The translations under genes and the position numbers were made by a program. A DNA stretch of 44,386 bases from Methylocystis suflitae (GTDB lineage: Bacteria > Pseudomonadota > Alphaproteobacteria > Rhizobiales > Beijerinckiaceae), in contig NZ_JAMRYX010000042.1 in assembly GCF_024448135.1 (NCBI RefSeq), forward strand, positions 1 through 44,386. Reading direction: 5' to 3'. The notes below the pieces were generated by a model. The model saw nothing but the letters and a program-made list of their open reading frames with translations. It was not told the origin of the DNA and did not search any database. Shown one piece after another: positions 34,287 through 42,289 of the stretch. Each line of letters starts with the position of its first letter. Positions within the stretch are counted from its first letter, which is position 1.

Positions 34287-35657
34287 ATGTCCCGCACGCA
34301 TCGATTGTTCGATCTCCTGCAGATGCTTCGCCGCCGCCGACGGCCCGTTAGCGGGGCGGAGCTGGCGCGCGAGGCGGGCGTTTCCCTGCGCACGCTTTAT
34401 CGCGACATCGCCGCTTTGCAGGCGATGGGCGCGGAAATCGACGGCGAGCCGGGCGTCGGCTATGTGCTGCGCCCCGGCTTTCTCCTGCCGCCGCTGATGT
34501 TTTCGGAGGAAGAGATCGAGGCGCTGGCGCTCGGCGCGAAATGGGTGGCGCGCCGCACCGACGACGCGCTGTCCGAGGCCGCCGGCAACGCTTTGGCGAA
34601 AATCTCGGCGGTTTTGCCGCGAGAGCTTAGGAGCCGTTTGGAAGACGACGCGTTGCTGGTCGGCCCAGGCTGGGAGCGGCCACAGCATGTCGAACTGACG
34701 CTGTTGCGCCGCGCGTTGCGCGAAGAGCGCAAGTTCGCCATTTCCTATCGCGATGAAAAAGGCGCGCGGACGCAGCGCGTCATTTGGCCCGTAGCGCTCG
34801 GCTTTTTCGAATCCGCTCGCATTCTCGTCGGCTGGTGCGAGTTGCGGCGCGCCTTCCGACACTTTCGAGCCGATCGGATCGAGGCGGCGCATATTCTGGA
34901 CGCGCGCCCGCCGCGCCGCCGCCAGACGTTGGTGAGAGAATGGCGTCAAACTATGCTGACAGAAGCTGACAGCATCATCGCATACAGTCGCTCCGCATCA
35001 GGAAAGCCGAAGGGAAAATCCATGGCGAAGGAGCTTGTTTTCTACACCAATCCGCAATCGCGCGGCATGATCGCGCACTGGATGCTGGAAGAGGTCGGCG
35101 CGCCCTTTTCAATCGAGGTCAAGGATTACGGAACGACGATGAAGGCGCCCGAATATCTCGCGATCAATCCCATGGGCAAGGTGCCGGCCATCCGGCATGG
35201 GGAGACGGTGGTCACCGAGGCGGCCGCCATCTGCGCCTATCTTGCCGACGCTTTTCCCGAGGCCGGGCTCGCGCCGGAACCCGAGGCGCGCGGCGATTAT
35301 TATCGCTGGCTGTTTTTTGCCGCAGGCTGCGTCGAGCCGGCGATGAGCAACCACGCCGCCGGTTGGGACCCCGCGACGCCAGAGATGCAGGCCCGCTTTG
35401 GCTACGGCTCCTACGCCGCCGTGATGGACGCGCTGGCCAAGGCTGTGGCGGGACGTCGCTATATTGCGGGCGACAGGTTCACCGCCGCGGACGTTTATGT
35501 GGGGTCGATGATCGGCTTTGGGCTGCGATTCGGCGTGATCGACAAGCGCCCGGAATTCGAAGCCTATTGGAGCGGCTTGGAAAATCGCCCCGCGCGACTG
35601 CGCGCCGGCGCCGAGGCGGAGAAGCTGGCGTCGAAGCAAGCCTGGGCGGCGGCGTGA
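34287..35657 (+). CDS. WYL/YafY-type HTH regulator fused in frame to a glutathione S-transferase
   Basis: 456 aa without a stop. Residues 1-235 form a transcription regulator: HTH (RPVSGAELAREAGVSLRTLYRDI) then a WYL-type sensor (RKFAISYRDEKGARTQRVIWPVALGFFESARILVGWCELR). Residues 246-456 are a GST with thioredoxin-like domain (ELVFYTNPQSRGMIAHWMLEEVG, NPMGKVPAI) and an all-helical domain (YIAGDRFTAADVYVGSM). In other genomes these are normally neighbouring separate genes. The 30-residue linker looks like former intergenic DNA, with a TGACAG repeat and a ribosome-binding site. Confidence 0.75.
   Translation: MSRTHRLFDLLQMLRRRRRPVSGAELAREAGVSLRTLYRDIAALQAMGAEIDGEPGVGYVLRPGFLLPPLMFSEEEIEALALGAKWVARRTDDALSEAAGNALAKISAVLPRELRSRLEDDALLVGPGWERPQHVELTLLRRALREERKFAISYRDEKGARTQRVIWPVALGFFESARILVGWCELRRAFRHFRADRIEAAHILDARPPRRRQTLVREWRQTMLTEADSIIAYSRSASGKPKGKSMAKELVFYTNPQSRGMIAHWMLEEVGAPFSIEVKDYGTTMKAPEYLAINPMGKVPAIRHGETVVTEAAAICAYLADAFPEAGLAPEPEARGDYYRWLFFAAGCVEPAMSNHAAGWDPATPEMQARFGYGSYAAVMDALAKAVAGRRYIAGDRFTAADVYVGSMIGFGLRFGVIDKRPEFEAYWSGLENRPARLRAGAEAEKLASKQAWAAA
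34955..34972. repeat. Direct repeat GCTGACAG, possible operator
   Basis: GCTGACAG occurs at 34955-34962 and again at 34965-34972, ten bases apart, one helical turn. The same TGACAG core occurs at 34259-34264 just before the regulator start. Together they could be binding sites of the WYL-type regulator controlling itself and the GST. Confidence 0.4.
35022..35657 (+). other. Possible internal translation start for the free GST (211 aa)
   Basis: ATG at 35022 begins MAKELVFYTNPQSRG, the natural N-terminus of a GST, and is preceded by AAGGGAAAATCC, a workable ribosome-binding site. A separate GST could thus be made from the same message even if the long frame is also translated whole. This entry marks the nested product and is not a second gene. 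Confidence 0.5.
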
Positions 35658-35812
35658 TTCAGGCCGCGACCCGCTAACCTCGCGCTCCAAGCGGCTGCAC
35701 GGCGGCGAGTTTGGAAATTTGCGCCTCTGAGGATGATTTCCGCTATCCTGTCGCGCCGAGTTTCGAGGCTCGCGCCGCCGCGCTTAGCCCGTCATAGAGC
35801 CGGGGATCGGTC

Positions 35813-36367
35813 ATGCAGCGCTTTCTGATTTTTCGAACTGCTATCGGTCCCTGCGGCATTGCATGGAGCGAAGAGGGCATAACGCGATTCCAATTGCCGG
35901 AACGGGACGATGCAGCTTTGGCGCGACGCATGGCGAAGGCGGATCGGTGGTCTGGCGCCCTGCCTTCGCCGATTGCGCAAGCGATCGCGGAGCTCGAGCG
36001 ATATTTCCGCGGCGAGAAAATCGATTTCTCGACCCTGCGGCTGGACCTTCGCGGCAGCAGCCTGTTTCACAAGGCCGTCTATGATGCGACCCGCGCCATC
36101 GGCTGGGGCGCCGTCGCGACCTATGGCGAGATTGCCCGTGACGTCGGATCGCCAGGCGCCGCGCGCGCGGTTGGACACGCTCTGTCGAGAAACCCGATAG
36201 CGGTCATCATACCCTGTCATCGCATCTTGGCCGCCGGCGGAAAAATCGGCGGATTTTCCGCCCATGGCGGCACGAGCGCGAAGGCGCGCCTGCTTGAAAT
36301 CGAAGGCGCGCGTTTTGGCCAAGGGTGCGCCGCAAATCCTGACCTTTTCACGCCGTCTTTCGTTTGA
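35813..36367 (+). CDS. ogt: Methylated-DNA--protein-cysteine methyltransferase
   Basis: 184 aa. The active-site motif is IIPCHRI with the methyl-accepting Cys at 135. WGAVATYGEIA and the arginine-finger stretch GAARAVGHALSRNP precede it as in Ogt. Repairs O6-alkylguanine and O4-alkylthymine in a suicide reaction. No Ada-type regulatory domain is fused. Single gene on the plus strand. The C-terminal 20 residues go beyond the family core. Confidence 0.94.
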   Translation: MQRFLIFRTAIGPCGIAWSEEGITRFQLPERDDAALARRMAKADRWSGALPSPIAQAIAELERYFRGEKIDFSTLRLDLRGSSLFHKAVYDATRAIGWGAVATYGEIARDVGSPGAARAVGHALSRNPIAVIIPCHRILAAGGKIGGFSAHGGTSAKARLLEIEGARFGQGCAANPDLFTPSFV

Positions 36368-36458
36368 GACACAACGCCGCGTTTCGAAATTCGATCGCTC
36401 CGGCGATGGCGCGCGACTTTGCGATTCATCGATTTCGTTACGCAAACCCATTTGCGAG

Positions 36459-37019
36459 TTACGTCAGTAAACCGCGCCACGCGCGGGCATATTTCTTCCG
36501 GTATTTGTCATCGGTCTCGGAGGCGATGAGCGCAGACGCGTGCGATTTTATCGCCTGATCCTTCGTCGCCTCGAAGAGAGAACGCGTCGCACAGAGAATA
36601 TCGTAACGAATGAGGGCGCCGTTCTTCTCGGTCTTGCTCGTCTCGAACCGCTTTGCGAACCAAGCGAGCAGCTGTTTTCTGAGAGCGGCATGCTCCAAGC
36701 CGATTTTCCACGACGAAAGCAAGACATGCCGGGCAGTGACAAATCGTTCGTCCCAGGTGGTGGAAAGGATCAATTCGAAATCTCGACGGATGCGTTCCGG
36801 AGGAACGCTGCGCGCGAGATTACAGAGCGTCTGGCCCGCTATGGAGCGCGCTCGGTTGTCCTTGTGGGAGAGAAGCGACGTTAGTTCGTCCCAGGCGTCG
36901 TCCCCCCATGCCACCTTGTCCGCCGTTGCAGCGAGCAAAGTCTCATAGGCCGATTCTTGGGTGTCGCGTTTTCCAGAAGCGAGGTCGGCAATGGCCTGTT
37001 TAACGGACCCGGGAATCAT
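36459..37019 (-). CDS. HEAT-repeat-like hypothetical protein
   Basis: 186 aa from ATG at 37019, all helical by eye, with repeated patterns such as AWDELTSLLSHKDNRARSIAGQTLCNLAR and DERFVTARHVLLSSWKIGLEHAAL that suggest HEAT-like helix pairs. No enzyme motif. The coding DNA is less GC-rich than the core genes, hinting at transfer. A short frame of similar low-GC style ends three bases upstream. Confidence 0.6.
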   Translation of the reverse strand: MIPGSVKQAIADLASGKRDTQESAYETLLAATADKVAWGDDAWDELTSLLSHKDNRARSIAGQTLCNLARSVPPERIRRDFELILSTTWDERFVTARHVLLSSWKIGLEHAALRKQLLAWFAKRFETSKTEKNGALIRYDILCATRSLFEATKDQAIKSHASALIASETDDKYRKKYARAWRGLLT

Positions 37020-37021
37020 GA

Positions 37022-37213
37022 TCAGAGCCGTTGTGCGATCTGTATGAATTCGCCGCAAGTGTCGTGGAATGCGACAGTAGCGACCGGTCCCCTCAAAACT
37101 GGCTTCTGCGTGGACGTGACATCGAGGGCTAATAAGCGCTTATACTCGTCAGCACGATGTGCATCCGAGATCTCTCCAGTTCTTTGTGGTCTAGTGACCA
37201 ATGAAGCCTCCAA
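37022..37213 (-). CDS. Possible short or truncated hypothetical gene
   Basis: 63 codons from a TTG at 37213 to a TGA at 37022, with the open frame continuing upstream towards the SRPBCC gene without an ATG. It reads EISDAHRADEYKRLLALDV and VATVAFHDTCGEFIQIAQRL. Codon use is unlike the core genes (many A/T third positions). It may be the 3' end of a gene whose front was lost, or a shadow. No family recognised. Confidence 0.25.
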   Translation of the reverse strand: MEASLVTRPQRTGEISDAHRADEYKRLLALDVTSTQKPVLRGPVATVAFHDTCGEFIQIAQRL

Positions 37214-37256
37214 GTCATGGGCGCTTGCGTCACGTGCAAATTGAATAATTCTGGAT

Positions 37257-37781
37257 TCAAGCTTCAGCTCTCGCCTTCAAATCGGCGAGACCGGTCTCAA
37301 AAGCGCTCGAGACCATTTTCTCGGTGTTGACGAAAACGCTGAACAACTTCCCCATGAATGGTTGCTTGCCACTCATCGCCCAAGTGACGTCAGAGCCGTT
37401 CCCGTTCGGGACAATCGTGAACTCGACGCGGTTTTGACATTTCATCGGACGGTCCATGCGCAGCGCCACGACGACTTTCGAGGGATCGACGGACTCGATG
37501 ATTTCCGCCCGGCCGGCGCCGACCTTGTTATTGCCGTCGAAATCATTGGCGGCGCCGACTCCGTTTGGCGGGCCGCTATAGGAGAGCTTGATGTTTGGAT
37601 CGGCCTTCACGAAAGGGTTCCATTCGTTCATGGCGCGCGGATCGTCGATCAGCGGAAATATCTTCTCGGGTGGCGCCAAGATGTGGATCGACCGTGAAAA
37701 ATTGCATTCGTTCGGCTTTGTCGAAGCATAAAACAGCACTGCGCCAAGAAGGCCGACCAAGCAGGCGAGGAATATCAGCAT
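37257..37781 (-). CDS. SRPBCC family protein with N-terminal membrane anchor
   Basis: 174 aa, ATG at 37781 with AAGGAGATTCGTT upstream. Starts with a membrane span (LIFLACLVGLLGAVLFYAS), then an SRPBCC fold: IHILAPPEKIFPLIDDPRAMNEWNPFVK, GNNKVGAGRAEIIES, and a long C-terminal helix. The same design as the protein at 2759-3346, so the two are likely paralogues. Lies 11 bases after another SRPBCC gene, suggesting one operon. Confidence 0.87.
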   Translation of the reverse strand: MLIFLACLVGLLGAVLFYASTKPNECNFSRSIHILAPPEKIFPLIDDPRAMNEWNPFVKADPNIKLSYSGPPNGVGAANDFDGNNKVGAGRAEIIESVDPSKVVVALRMDRPMKCQNRVEFTIVPNGNGSDVTWAMSGKQPFMGKLFSVFVNTEKMVSSAFETGLADLKARAEA

Positions 37782-37792
37782 AACGAATCTCC

Positions 37793-38200
37793 TTATTGCG
37801 ACCTTTCGACATAGCGAGCGAAGTTGTTGAGGATCGCCTGCCAACCGCCGCGCTGCTGCTCGATCGAATGCGTCGCCTCCGCGTCAAATGTCACCCGCAC
37901 ATTGACGCCCGCTTCGGAGTCAGTGAATTCGACCGAGGCCGTTCGATCGCCGAAGATATATTCTATGAGTCTTGGCGCAACGATCTTCGTGTAGGTCCCG
38001 GCAAAGTCGAAACCCATGCTGCCATCCTTGGCTTCCATGCGCGAAGAAAACGTTCCTCCCTCGCGCAAATCAACCGTCGCAGCCGTCGTGCGCCAATCAT
38101 CGGAGGCGGCATTCCATCGTTTGATGTCGTCAGGGCTCGTATAGGCGCGCCAGACTTCTTCGATCGGCGACGCGACAGTCGCTTCAACCGTAATTTTCAT
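37793..38200 (-). CDS. SRPBCC (AHSA1-like) protein
   Basis: 135 aa single-domain START-like protein: VEATVASPIEEVWRAYTSPDDIKRWN, EGGTFSSRMEAKDG and the C-terminal GGWQAILNNFARYVE are typical of the AHSA1/activator-like branch. Soluble, ligand unknown. Same strand as the double SRPBCC protein and ArsR gene upstream, with a 108-base gap between. Confidence 0.87.
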   Translation of the reverse strand: MKITVEATVASPIEEVWRAYTSPDDIKRWNAASDDWRTTAATVDLREGGTFSSRMEAKDGSMGFDFAGTYTKIVAPRLIEYIFGDRTASVEFTDSEAGVNVRVTFDAEATHSIEQQRGGWQAILNNFARYVERSQ

Positions 38201-38308
38201 CGTGTTCGATTCCTGTGTTGACGATCGAAGGGCGATTAGGCGCTTGGTCGTACTGTCGAGGAAAGGTCAATAAAGTGCCGGACATGATTTTGGCGTGTCG
38301 AGACGCCT

Positions 38309-39211
38309 TCAGTGCGTTTGCTGGACGAGTTCGCTCGCAAGTTGCGCGAGATTCTCGAACGCGCCGGTCCAGCCATGTCGATGCGAGCACGCGGACTCTT
38401 CGGTCGCGAGGCCTGCATGGATGAAGATCATCTGGGTCTTGCCGCCAGTTTCATTGAGAACCACGGTGATTTTCGTGTTCGCTCGCGGTTCGAGGCGGTT
38501 GCTCTCCCATGTGTGGGTGAAGACAAGACGCGAAGGTTTCTCGATTTCCAGATATTCTCCGCAATGAATGAAATCCGCGCCTTCCGGTGAACGCATGCCC
38601 GAACGCCATTTGCCGCCAATGCGCAGATCATTCTCGGCAAACAGCACCTTGAACTCCGCAGGGCACATCCAGCGCAGCAGATGGTTGGCTTCCGTCCAAG
38701 CCTTCCACACGAGAATGCGCGGTGCGTCGAAGGTTCGATGCATGACCAACGTATGGCCGTCGCCTTCCTCTCCCATGGCGCGCGCCAATCCTTCGAGCGC
38801 GCTTTCCCATCCGGCGCGCACGCTGACGTCCATCGACGCCCATTCCGGCAAGAGGCGATGCGTGAGCGTGAGGAGGCTTCCTGCGCCGTCCGGTTTGATG
38901 TCCACGGTCACGACACTGAACGGACCATCCTTACTACTTCCGAAAGTGAAAACGATTCGACGGGGACGGACGATTTCGCGGTATTCGCCGAAATGCGTCG
39001 CCAATATCTCGCCGCGTTGCTCATGAATTGCGAAACCGCCGCCGACGCGCGCGTCAATTTCGACATGTTTCGAGACGCCGCCAGGCGTAGCGAAGAGCCA
39101 TACGCCGAGGGCCTTCGGATCGAGCCAAGCGTCGAACAGTCGCTCGGGCGAAGCCGCGAAATGACGCGAAACGACAAGCGTCGGGTAAGACAAGTCAGTT
39201 GCGAGGCTCAT
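38309..39211 (-). CDS. Double-domain SRPBCC (AHSA1-like) protein
   Basis: 300 aa formed by two AHSA1-like domains in tandem, about residues 10-145 (VSRHFAASPERLFDAWLDPKALGVWL) and 150-297 (MHRTFDAPRILVWKAWTEANHLLRWM). Both carry the WE-x-ALEGLA / WTGAFENLAQLA terminal helix. The 5' end overlaps the ArsR gene by 17 bases. The ArsR-SRPBCC pairing is common and the SRPBCC protein is presumably under control of that repressor. Confidence 0.88.
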   Translation of the reverse strand: MSLATDLSYPTLVVSRHFAASPERLFDAWLDPKALGVWLFATPGGVSKHVEIDARVGGGFAIHEQRGEILATHFGEYREIVRPRRIVFTFGSSKDGPFSVVTVDIKPDGAGSLLTLTHRLLPEWASMDVSVRAGWESALEGLARAMGEEGDGHTLVMHRTFDAPRILVWKAWTEANHLLRWMCPAEFKVLFAENDLRIGGKWRSGMRSPEGADFIHCGEYLEIEKPSRLVFTHTWESNRLEPRANTKITVVLNETGGKTQMIFIHAGLATEESACSHRHGWTGAFENLAQLASELVQQTH

Positions 39212-39539
39212 CGGGATTCCCCTTCTGCAGTTCCTTCAGATAAGCATCGAGGCGGTCGAAGCTTTGATCCCAGAAGCGGCGGTAGGTCTCCAGCCAGCCG
39301 ACCAGATCGCGCAGCGGCGCCGCCTCCAACCGGCACGGCCGAGACTGCGCAACCCGCCCGCGGCTGATAAGGCCAGCCTGCTCCAACACCTTGAGATGTT
39401 TGGAAATCGCCGGCTGGCTGATGGAAAAGGGCGTGGAGAGTTCATTGACGGACGCCTCGCCTTGCGCCAGCCGGGCCAGGATGGCGCGTCGTGTCGGGTC
39501 CGCCAAAGCGGCGAGTGTAGCGCTCAGAGAGTCGGACAT
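39195..39539 (-). CDS. ArsR-family transcriptional repressor
   Basis: 114 aa from ATG at 39539. A winged HTH is clear: LADPTRRAILARLAQGEASVNEL, then SQPAISKHLKVLEQAGLI and the wing. There are no cysteines in the metal-binding position after the recognition helix, so it is of the non-metal, SRPBCC-linked type. It overlaps the SRPBCC gene. There is no clear ribosome-binding site, so a leaderless message or a start further up (39566) is possible. Confidence 0.92.
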   Translation of the reverse strand: MSDSLSATLAALADPTRRAILARLAQGEASVNELSTPFSISQPAISKHLKVLEQAGLISRGRVAQSRPCRLEAAPLRDLVGWLETYRRFWDQSFDRLDAYLKELQKGNPDEPRN

Positions 39540-39545
39540 TATTTG

Positions 39546-39574
39546 CCATACGGTTATATAATGCATAGGTTAAA
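39546..39574. promoter_or_regulatory. Possible ArsR operator
   Basis: CCATACGGTTAT (39546-39557) is followed one and a half turns later by CATAGGTTAA (39564-39573), a near direct repeat just upstream of the ArsR start. Similar ATAACC/GGTTAT sites are usual in front of ArsR-SRPBCC operons. Confidence 0.35.
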
Positions 39575-39895
39575 TACATGGCGTGATAGCCGACGTCAAG
39601 CTCCGAATTTATTCGCGGCGTCTGTGACCGGAGCATTTGGGCGCCATGTCGAGACGCTGGAAGCTGGTATCGAAGCGGCGATGCTGGATCGGCGCATTTC
39701 GGCCGACTGGACCGCCATGTCGCTTGCGCGCCGCGCCGCACCTAGCCGTTCTTCCGGGCGCCTTCATTCGCGCCAAAGCAAAAGGGGGGAGATTGTCGGT
39801 GACGGCATCGAGCATCTCGCCCAGCATCTGAGGCCGCTTTCAGCGCAAAAAACTTGAACGTCAGTCATGAACGCAAACCAAGAGGAGACATCACC
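39575..39895. other. Gene-free stretch between arsR-like gene and GST operon
   Basis: About 320 bases. Open frames exist on both strands, but none has a start with ribosome-binding site or a family I recognise. It probably holds the divergent promoters. AGAGGAGA at 39881-39888 belongs to the small leader ORF that follows. Confidence 0.4.
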
Positions 39896-39967
39896 ATGAG
39901 AAAAATGCTCGCAATCAACCATGTGAAGCCCCGTTGCGTCATGCAATCGCTCGGAGCATTTCAATGA
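39896..39967 (+). CDS. 23-aa leader ORF coupled to the GST gene
   Basis: ATG at 39896 follows AGAGGAGA at good spacing. The peptide begins MRKMLAINHVKPRC and ends at a TGA overlapping the GST start (ATGA). The GST start itself has no strong ribosome-binding site except GGAG inside this ORF, so its translation may depend on the leader. It could instead be the surviving front of a deleted gene. Confidence 0.4.
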   Translation: MRKMLAINHVKPRCVMQSLGAFQ

Positions 39968-40614
39968 CTCCCACTATTACCGCCTTTGAACGCTCGCCCG
40001 ATGGCGGCAAGGGTCTGGCGCGTGACATGCGCGTTCGCTGGGCGCTCGAAGAAGTTGGCCAGCCTTACGACGTCCGTCTTCTTTCGTTCAAAGCAATGAA
40101 GGAACCAGCGCATCTTGCGCTTCATCCATTCGGGCAGATTCCAACCTTTGAAGAAGGCGATCTCGCCCTGTTCGAGTCGGGGGCGATCGTGTTCCATATC
40201 GCGGAGCGCCATGCTGGCCTGCTGCCAGACGATGCGAATGCCCGGGCGCGCGCGATCACATGGATGTTTGCAGCGCTTAGCACGATGGAGCCGCCAATCA
40301 TTGATCTTGCAATCGCCAGGCTTCTGGAGCGCGACGAGGCCTGGTACGAGCAGCGTCTGCCTGTTGTCGAGGAGCGCATCCATATACGGCTCGGCGAACT
40401 CTCCGATCGCCTTGGCGATGCCGACTGGCTCGACGGCGCGTTCAGCGCCGGTGACCTGCTGATGATAGCGGTGCTGCTCAGGTTAAAAGGATCGGGTATG
40501 CTGGACGAATATCCGAATCTTTCCGGCTATGTCGCCCGCGGCGAAGCGCGGCCCCCATACAAGCGTGCTTTTGCCGCTCAATTGGCGGTTTTCGCCGCCG
40601 CCTCGGCCGGCTGA
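39964..40614 (+). CDS. Glutathione S-transferase family protein
   Basis: 216 aa from ATG at 39964. The thioredoxin-like domain (RVRWALEEVGQPYDVRLLSFK, HPFGQIPTFEEGDLALFESGAIV) contains the cis-Pro loop and the ESGAI glutathione-contact motif. The helical domain holds DWLDGAFSAGDLLMIAVLLRL. Unrelated in detail to the GST domain at 35022-35657. Cytosolic; substrate unknown. Confidence 0.9.
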   Translation: MTPTITAFERSPDGGKGLARDMRVRWALEEVGQPYDVRLLSFKAMKEPAHLALHPFGQIPTFEEGDLALFESGAIVFHIAERHAGLLPDDANARARAITWMFAALSTMEPPIIDLAIARLLERDEAWYEQRLPVVEERIHIRLGELSDRLGDADWLDGAFSAGDLLMIAVLLRLKGSGMLDEYPNLSGYVARGEARPPYKRAFAAQLAVFAAASAG

Positions 40615-40761
40615 CAAAGGCCCGCTCTGGGCGAAGCCAGCGAAATGCCCATGTCCGAATCGAAGCGCCTGTGCGTCGACGTCGGATTCGAGTCCGTCGA
40701 AAACTACATCCAAGTGGCGGGAATGGCCGACAGGGCCTCCGGCAAATCGAAAGGAGTGGGC

Positions 40762-41247
40762 ATGAAGAATTCGACCAAGTCGTCGGCAGGAAAGATGGCC
40801 ACAACCGATAAAACGCACACGAATGCGCACTCCGCCAAACCCGCGAAACCCGCCCTCCTTGCGGGCGGCAATCCGCAGATCCCGAAGGGCTATGGGGACG
40901 CTCCCGTCCAAGCCTATATCGCCGCCATGCCGGGCTGGAAACAGGACGTCGGCCGCCGTCTCGATCGACTCATCATCGCGGCCGTCCCAGGGGTGAAGAA
41001 GGCCGTAAAATGGAATTCACCCTTCTATGGCATCGAGGACAATGTCTGGCGCCTGAGCTTTCACTGCTTCACAAAATACGTGAGGGTGGCGTTCTTCCGC
41101 GGCGCGGATCTCACGCCGCTACCTCCAGGCGCCTCCACGCAGAAGCACGTCCGCTACCTTGACATCCGTGAGGGCGACGCAATCGACGAGGCGCAACTCG
41201 CCGATTGGGTCCGGCAGGCGAGTCGGTTGCCTGGGGAGAAAATTTGA
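40762..41247 (+). CDS. DUF1801 domain protein
   Basis: 161 aa from ATG at 40762, which has AAAGGAG seven bases upstream. A longer start at 40645 is open but lacks such a site. After a Lys/Ala-rich head, the DUF1801 fold covers about residues 45-158: VQAYIAAMPGWKQDVGRRLDRLI, AVPGVKKAVKWNSPFYGI, WRLSFHCFTKYVRVAFFRGADL and VRYLDIREGD. YdhG-like proteins of this family have no settled function. Confidence 0.85.
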   Translation: MKNSTKSSAGKMATTDKTHTNAHSAKPAKPALLAGGNPQIPKGYGDAPVQAYIAAMPGWKQDVGRRLDRLIIAAVPGVKKAVKWNSPFYGIEDNVWRLSFHCFTKYVRVAFFRGADLTPLPPGASTQKHVRYLDIREGDAIDEAQLADWVRQASRLPGEKI

Positions 41248-41500
41248 GGGGGCTCACAAGTGTGGGCGCTTCGGTCGCGCCCTCTAAAGAAAGGGCAGGC
41301 CTGTGAAGATCAGCTCCGGCGACCATGTCGAATCTCCGCTAAATTGAGGGCGTAGCGCGCGAAAATGAAGCTGTTTCGCAGCGCCTCAGTTTGAGCTTGT
41401 GACTTCAGGTGTTGTGAGACGTCTGCCTTTTCGTACTCATGACGGTCCCTTCTGACGGCTTGTGGTTATTTGATTCCGTCGCTTGAGTAGGGGAACGAAA

Positions 41501-41524
41501 CGCGAGGACAGCGCTATCCTCGCG
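41501..41524 (-). terminator. Palindromic hairpin, probable terminator of the PNPOx operon
   Basis: CGCGAGGA (41501-41508) pairs with TCCTCGCG (41517-41524), and the loop holds AGCGCT. On the minus strand TTTCGTT follows. It lies 87 bases after the PNPOx-like stop. The rest of the interval 41248-41610 shows no gene. A weaker GCCCT/AGGGC hairpin lies just after the DUF1801 gene. Confidence 0.45.
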
Positions 41525-41610
41525 ATGATCGGCGCCTTTCGCACTTGGGGGACGACAAAACGCCGATCACGCCACCAGTTCGCGCGAACTTGGCCCAAGG
41601 TTACGTCAAA

Positions 41611-42258
41611 TCAAGCGCCGGCGTGATCCGATGCTCCCGCAACAGACGTCGCAGTTCGAAGCCGGGCGAGTTCCGCCTCGAGTTCGGTGATCCGCGCGGT
41701 GAGCGGCGCCGCCATTGCGCGCACCTCTTCGAGCGTATAGCGCTCGGTAATGTGCTGCGGACAATTCCAGTCGAACCCCTCGACCCTGATCAGAAAGCCG
41801 CGTTCGACGCGGGCGCGGTAATCCGAGGTTTCGAGTCGAGACAAGGTCGCCGCGTCGTCAAGACCGACGATCTTCCCGCGCCCGAAGAGCTTCAGCCGAG
41901 TCTTGTTCGGATAGTCCATGAAGAAGAGCGACACGCGGTCTTCATTCATCAGATTCCCGAGGCTGATATATTGCCGGTTGCCGCGGAAATCCGCGAAACC
42001 GATCGTGGTCTCGTCGAGCACGCGCACGAATCCCGTCGGCCCGCCGCGATGCTGAATGTAGGGCCAGCCGGTCTCGCTGACCGTCGCCATGTAGAACGAA
42101 TCTCGAGCGCTAATGAATTGCGCCTCCACCTCGCTCAGGCGATGGTTCCTGGTCTCCGGAACGCTTTCCATACGCGCATAAGCATTCCGGCTGCCAAATT
42201 GCTCCTGCGCCTTCTTCACCGTCGGGGTGAAGGCGATCTCGGCGTAACGATGCGGCAT
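41611..42258 (-). CDS. Pyridoxamine 5'-phosphate oxidase-like flavoprotein
   Basis: 215 aa, ATG at 42258 behind AGGAGG. The split-barrel FMN fold is indicated by FYMATVSETGWPYIQHRGGPTGFVRVLD, RQYISLGNL and VSLFFMDYPNKTRLKLFGR. It ends with an extended helix. It belongs to the broad PNPOx-like group, where many members are flavin or F420 reductases rather than vitamin B6 enzymes. Third gene of the operon divergent from LysR. Confidence 0.88.
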   Translation of the reverse strand: MPHRYAEIAFTPTVKKAQEQFGSRNAYARMESVPETRNHRLSEVEAQFISARDSFYMATVSETGWPYIQHRGGPTGFVRVLDETTIGFADFRGNRQYISLGNLMNEDRVSLFFMDYPNKTRLKLFGRGKIVGLDDAATLSRLETSDYRARVERGFLIRVEGFDWNCPQHITERYTLEEVRAMAAPLTARITELEAELARLRTATSVAGASDHAGA

Positions 42259-42289
42259 GGCGCCCTCCTGCAGGCTCAAGCGCGCGCCT

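Noticed and set aside
39609-39827. 72-codon minus-strand frame between arsR and the GST gene
   Set aside because: No start signal, no recognised domain, and overlapping frames on the other strand look no better.
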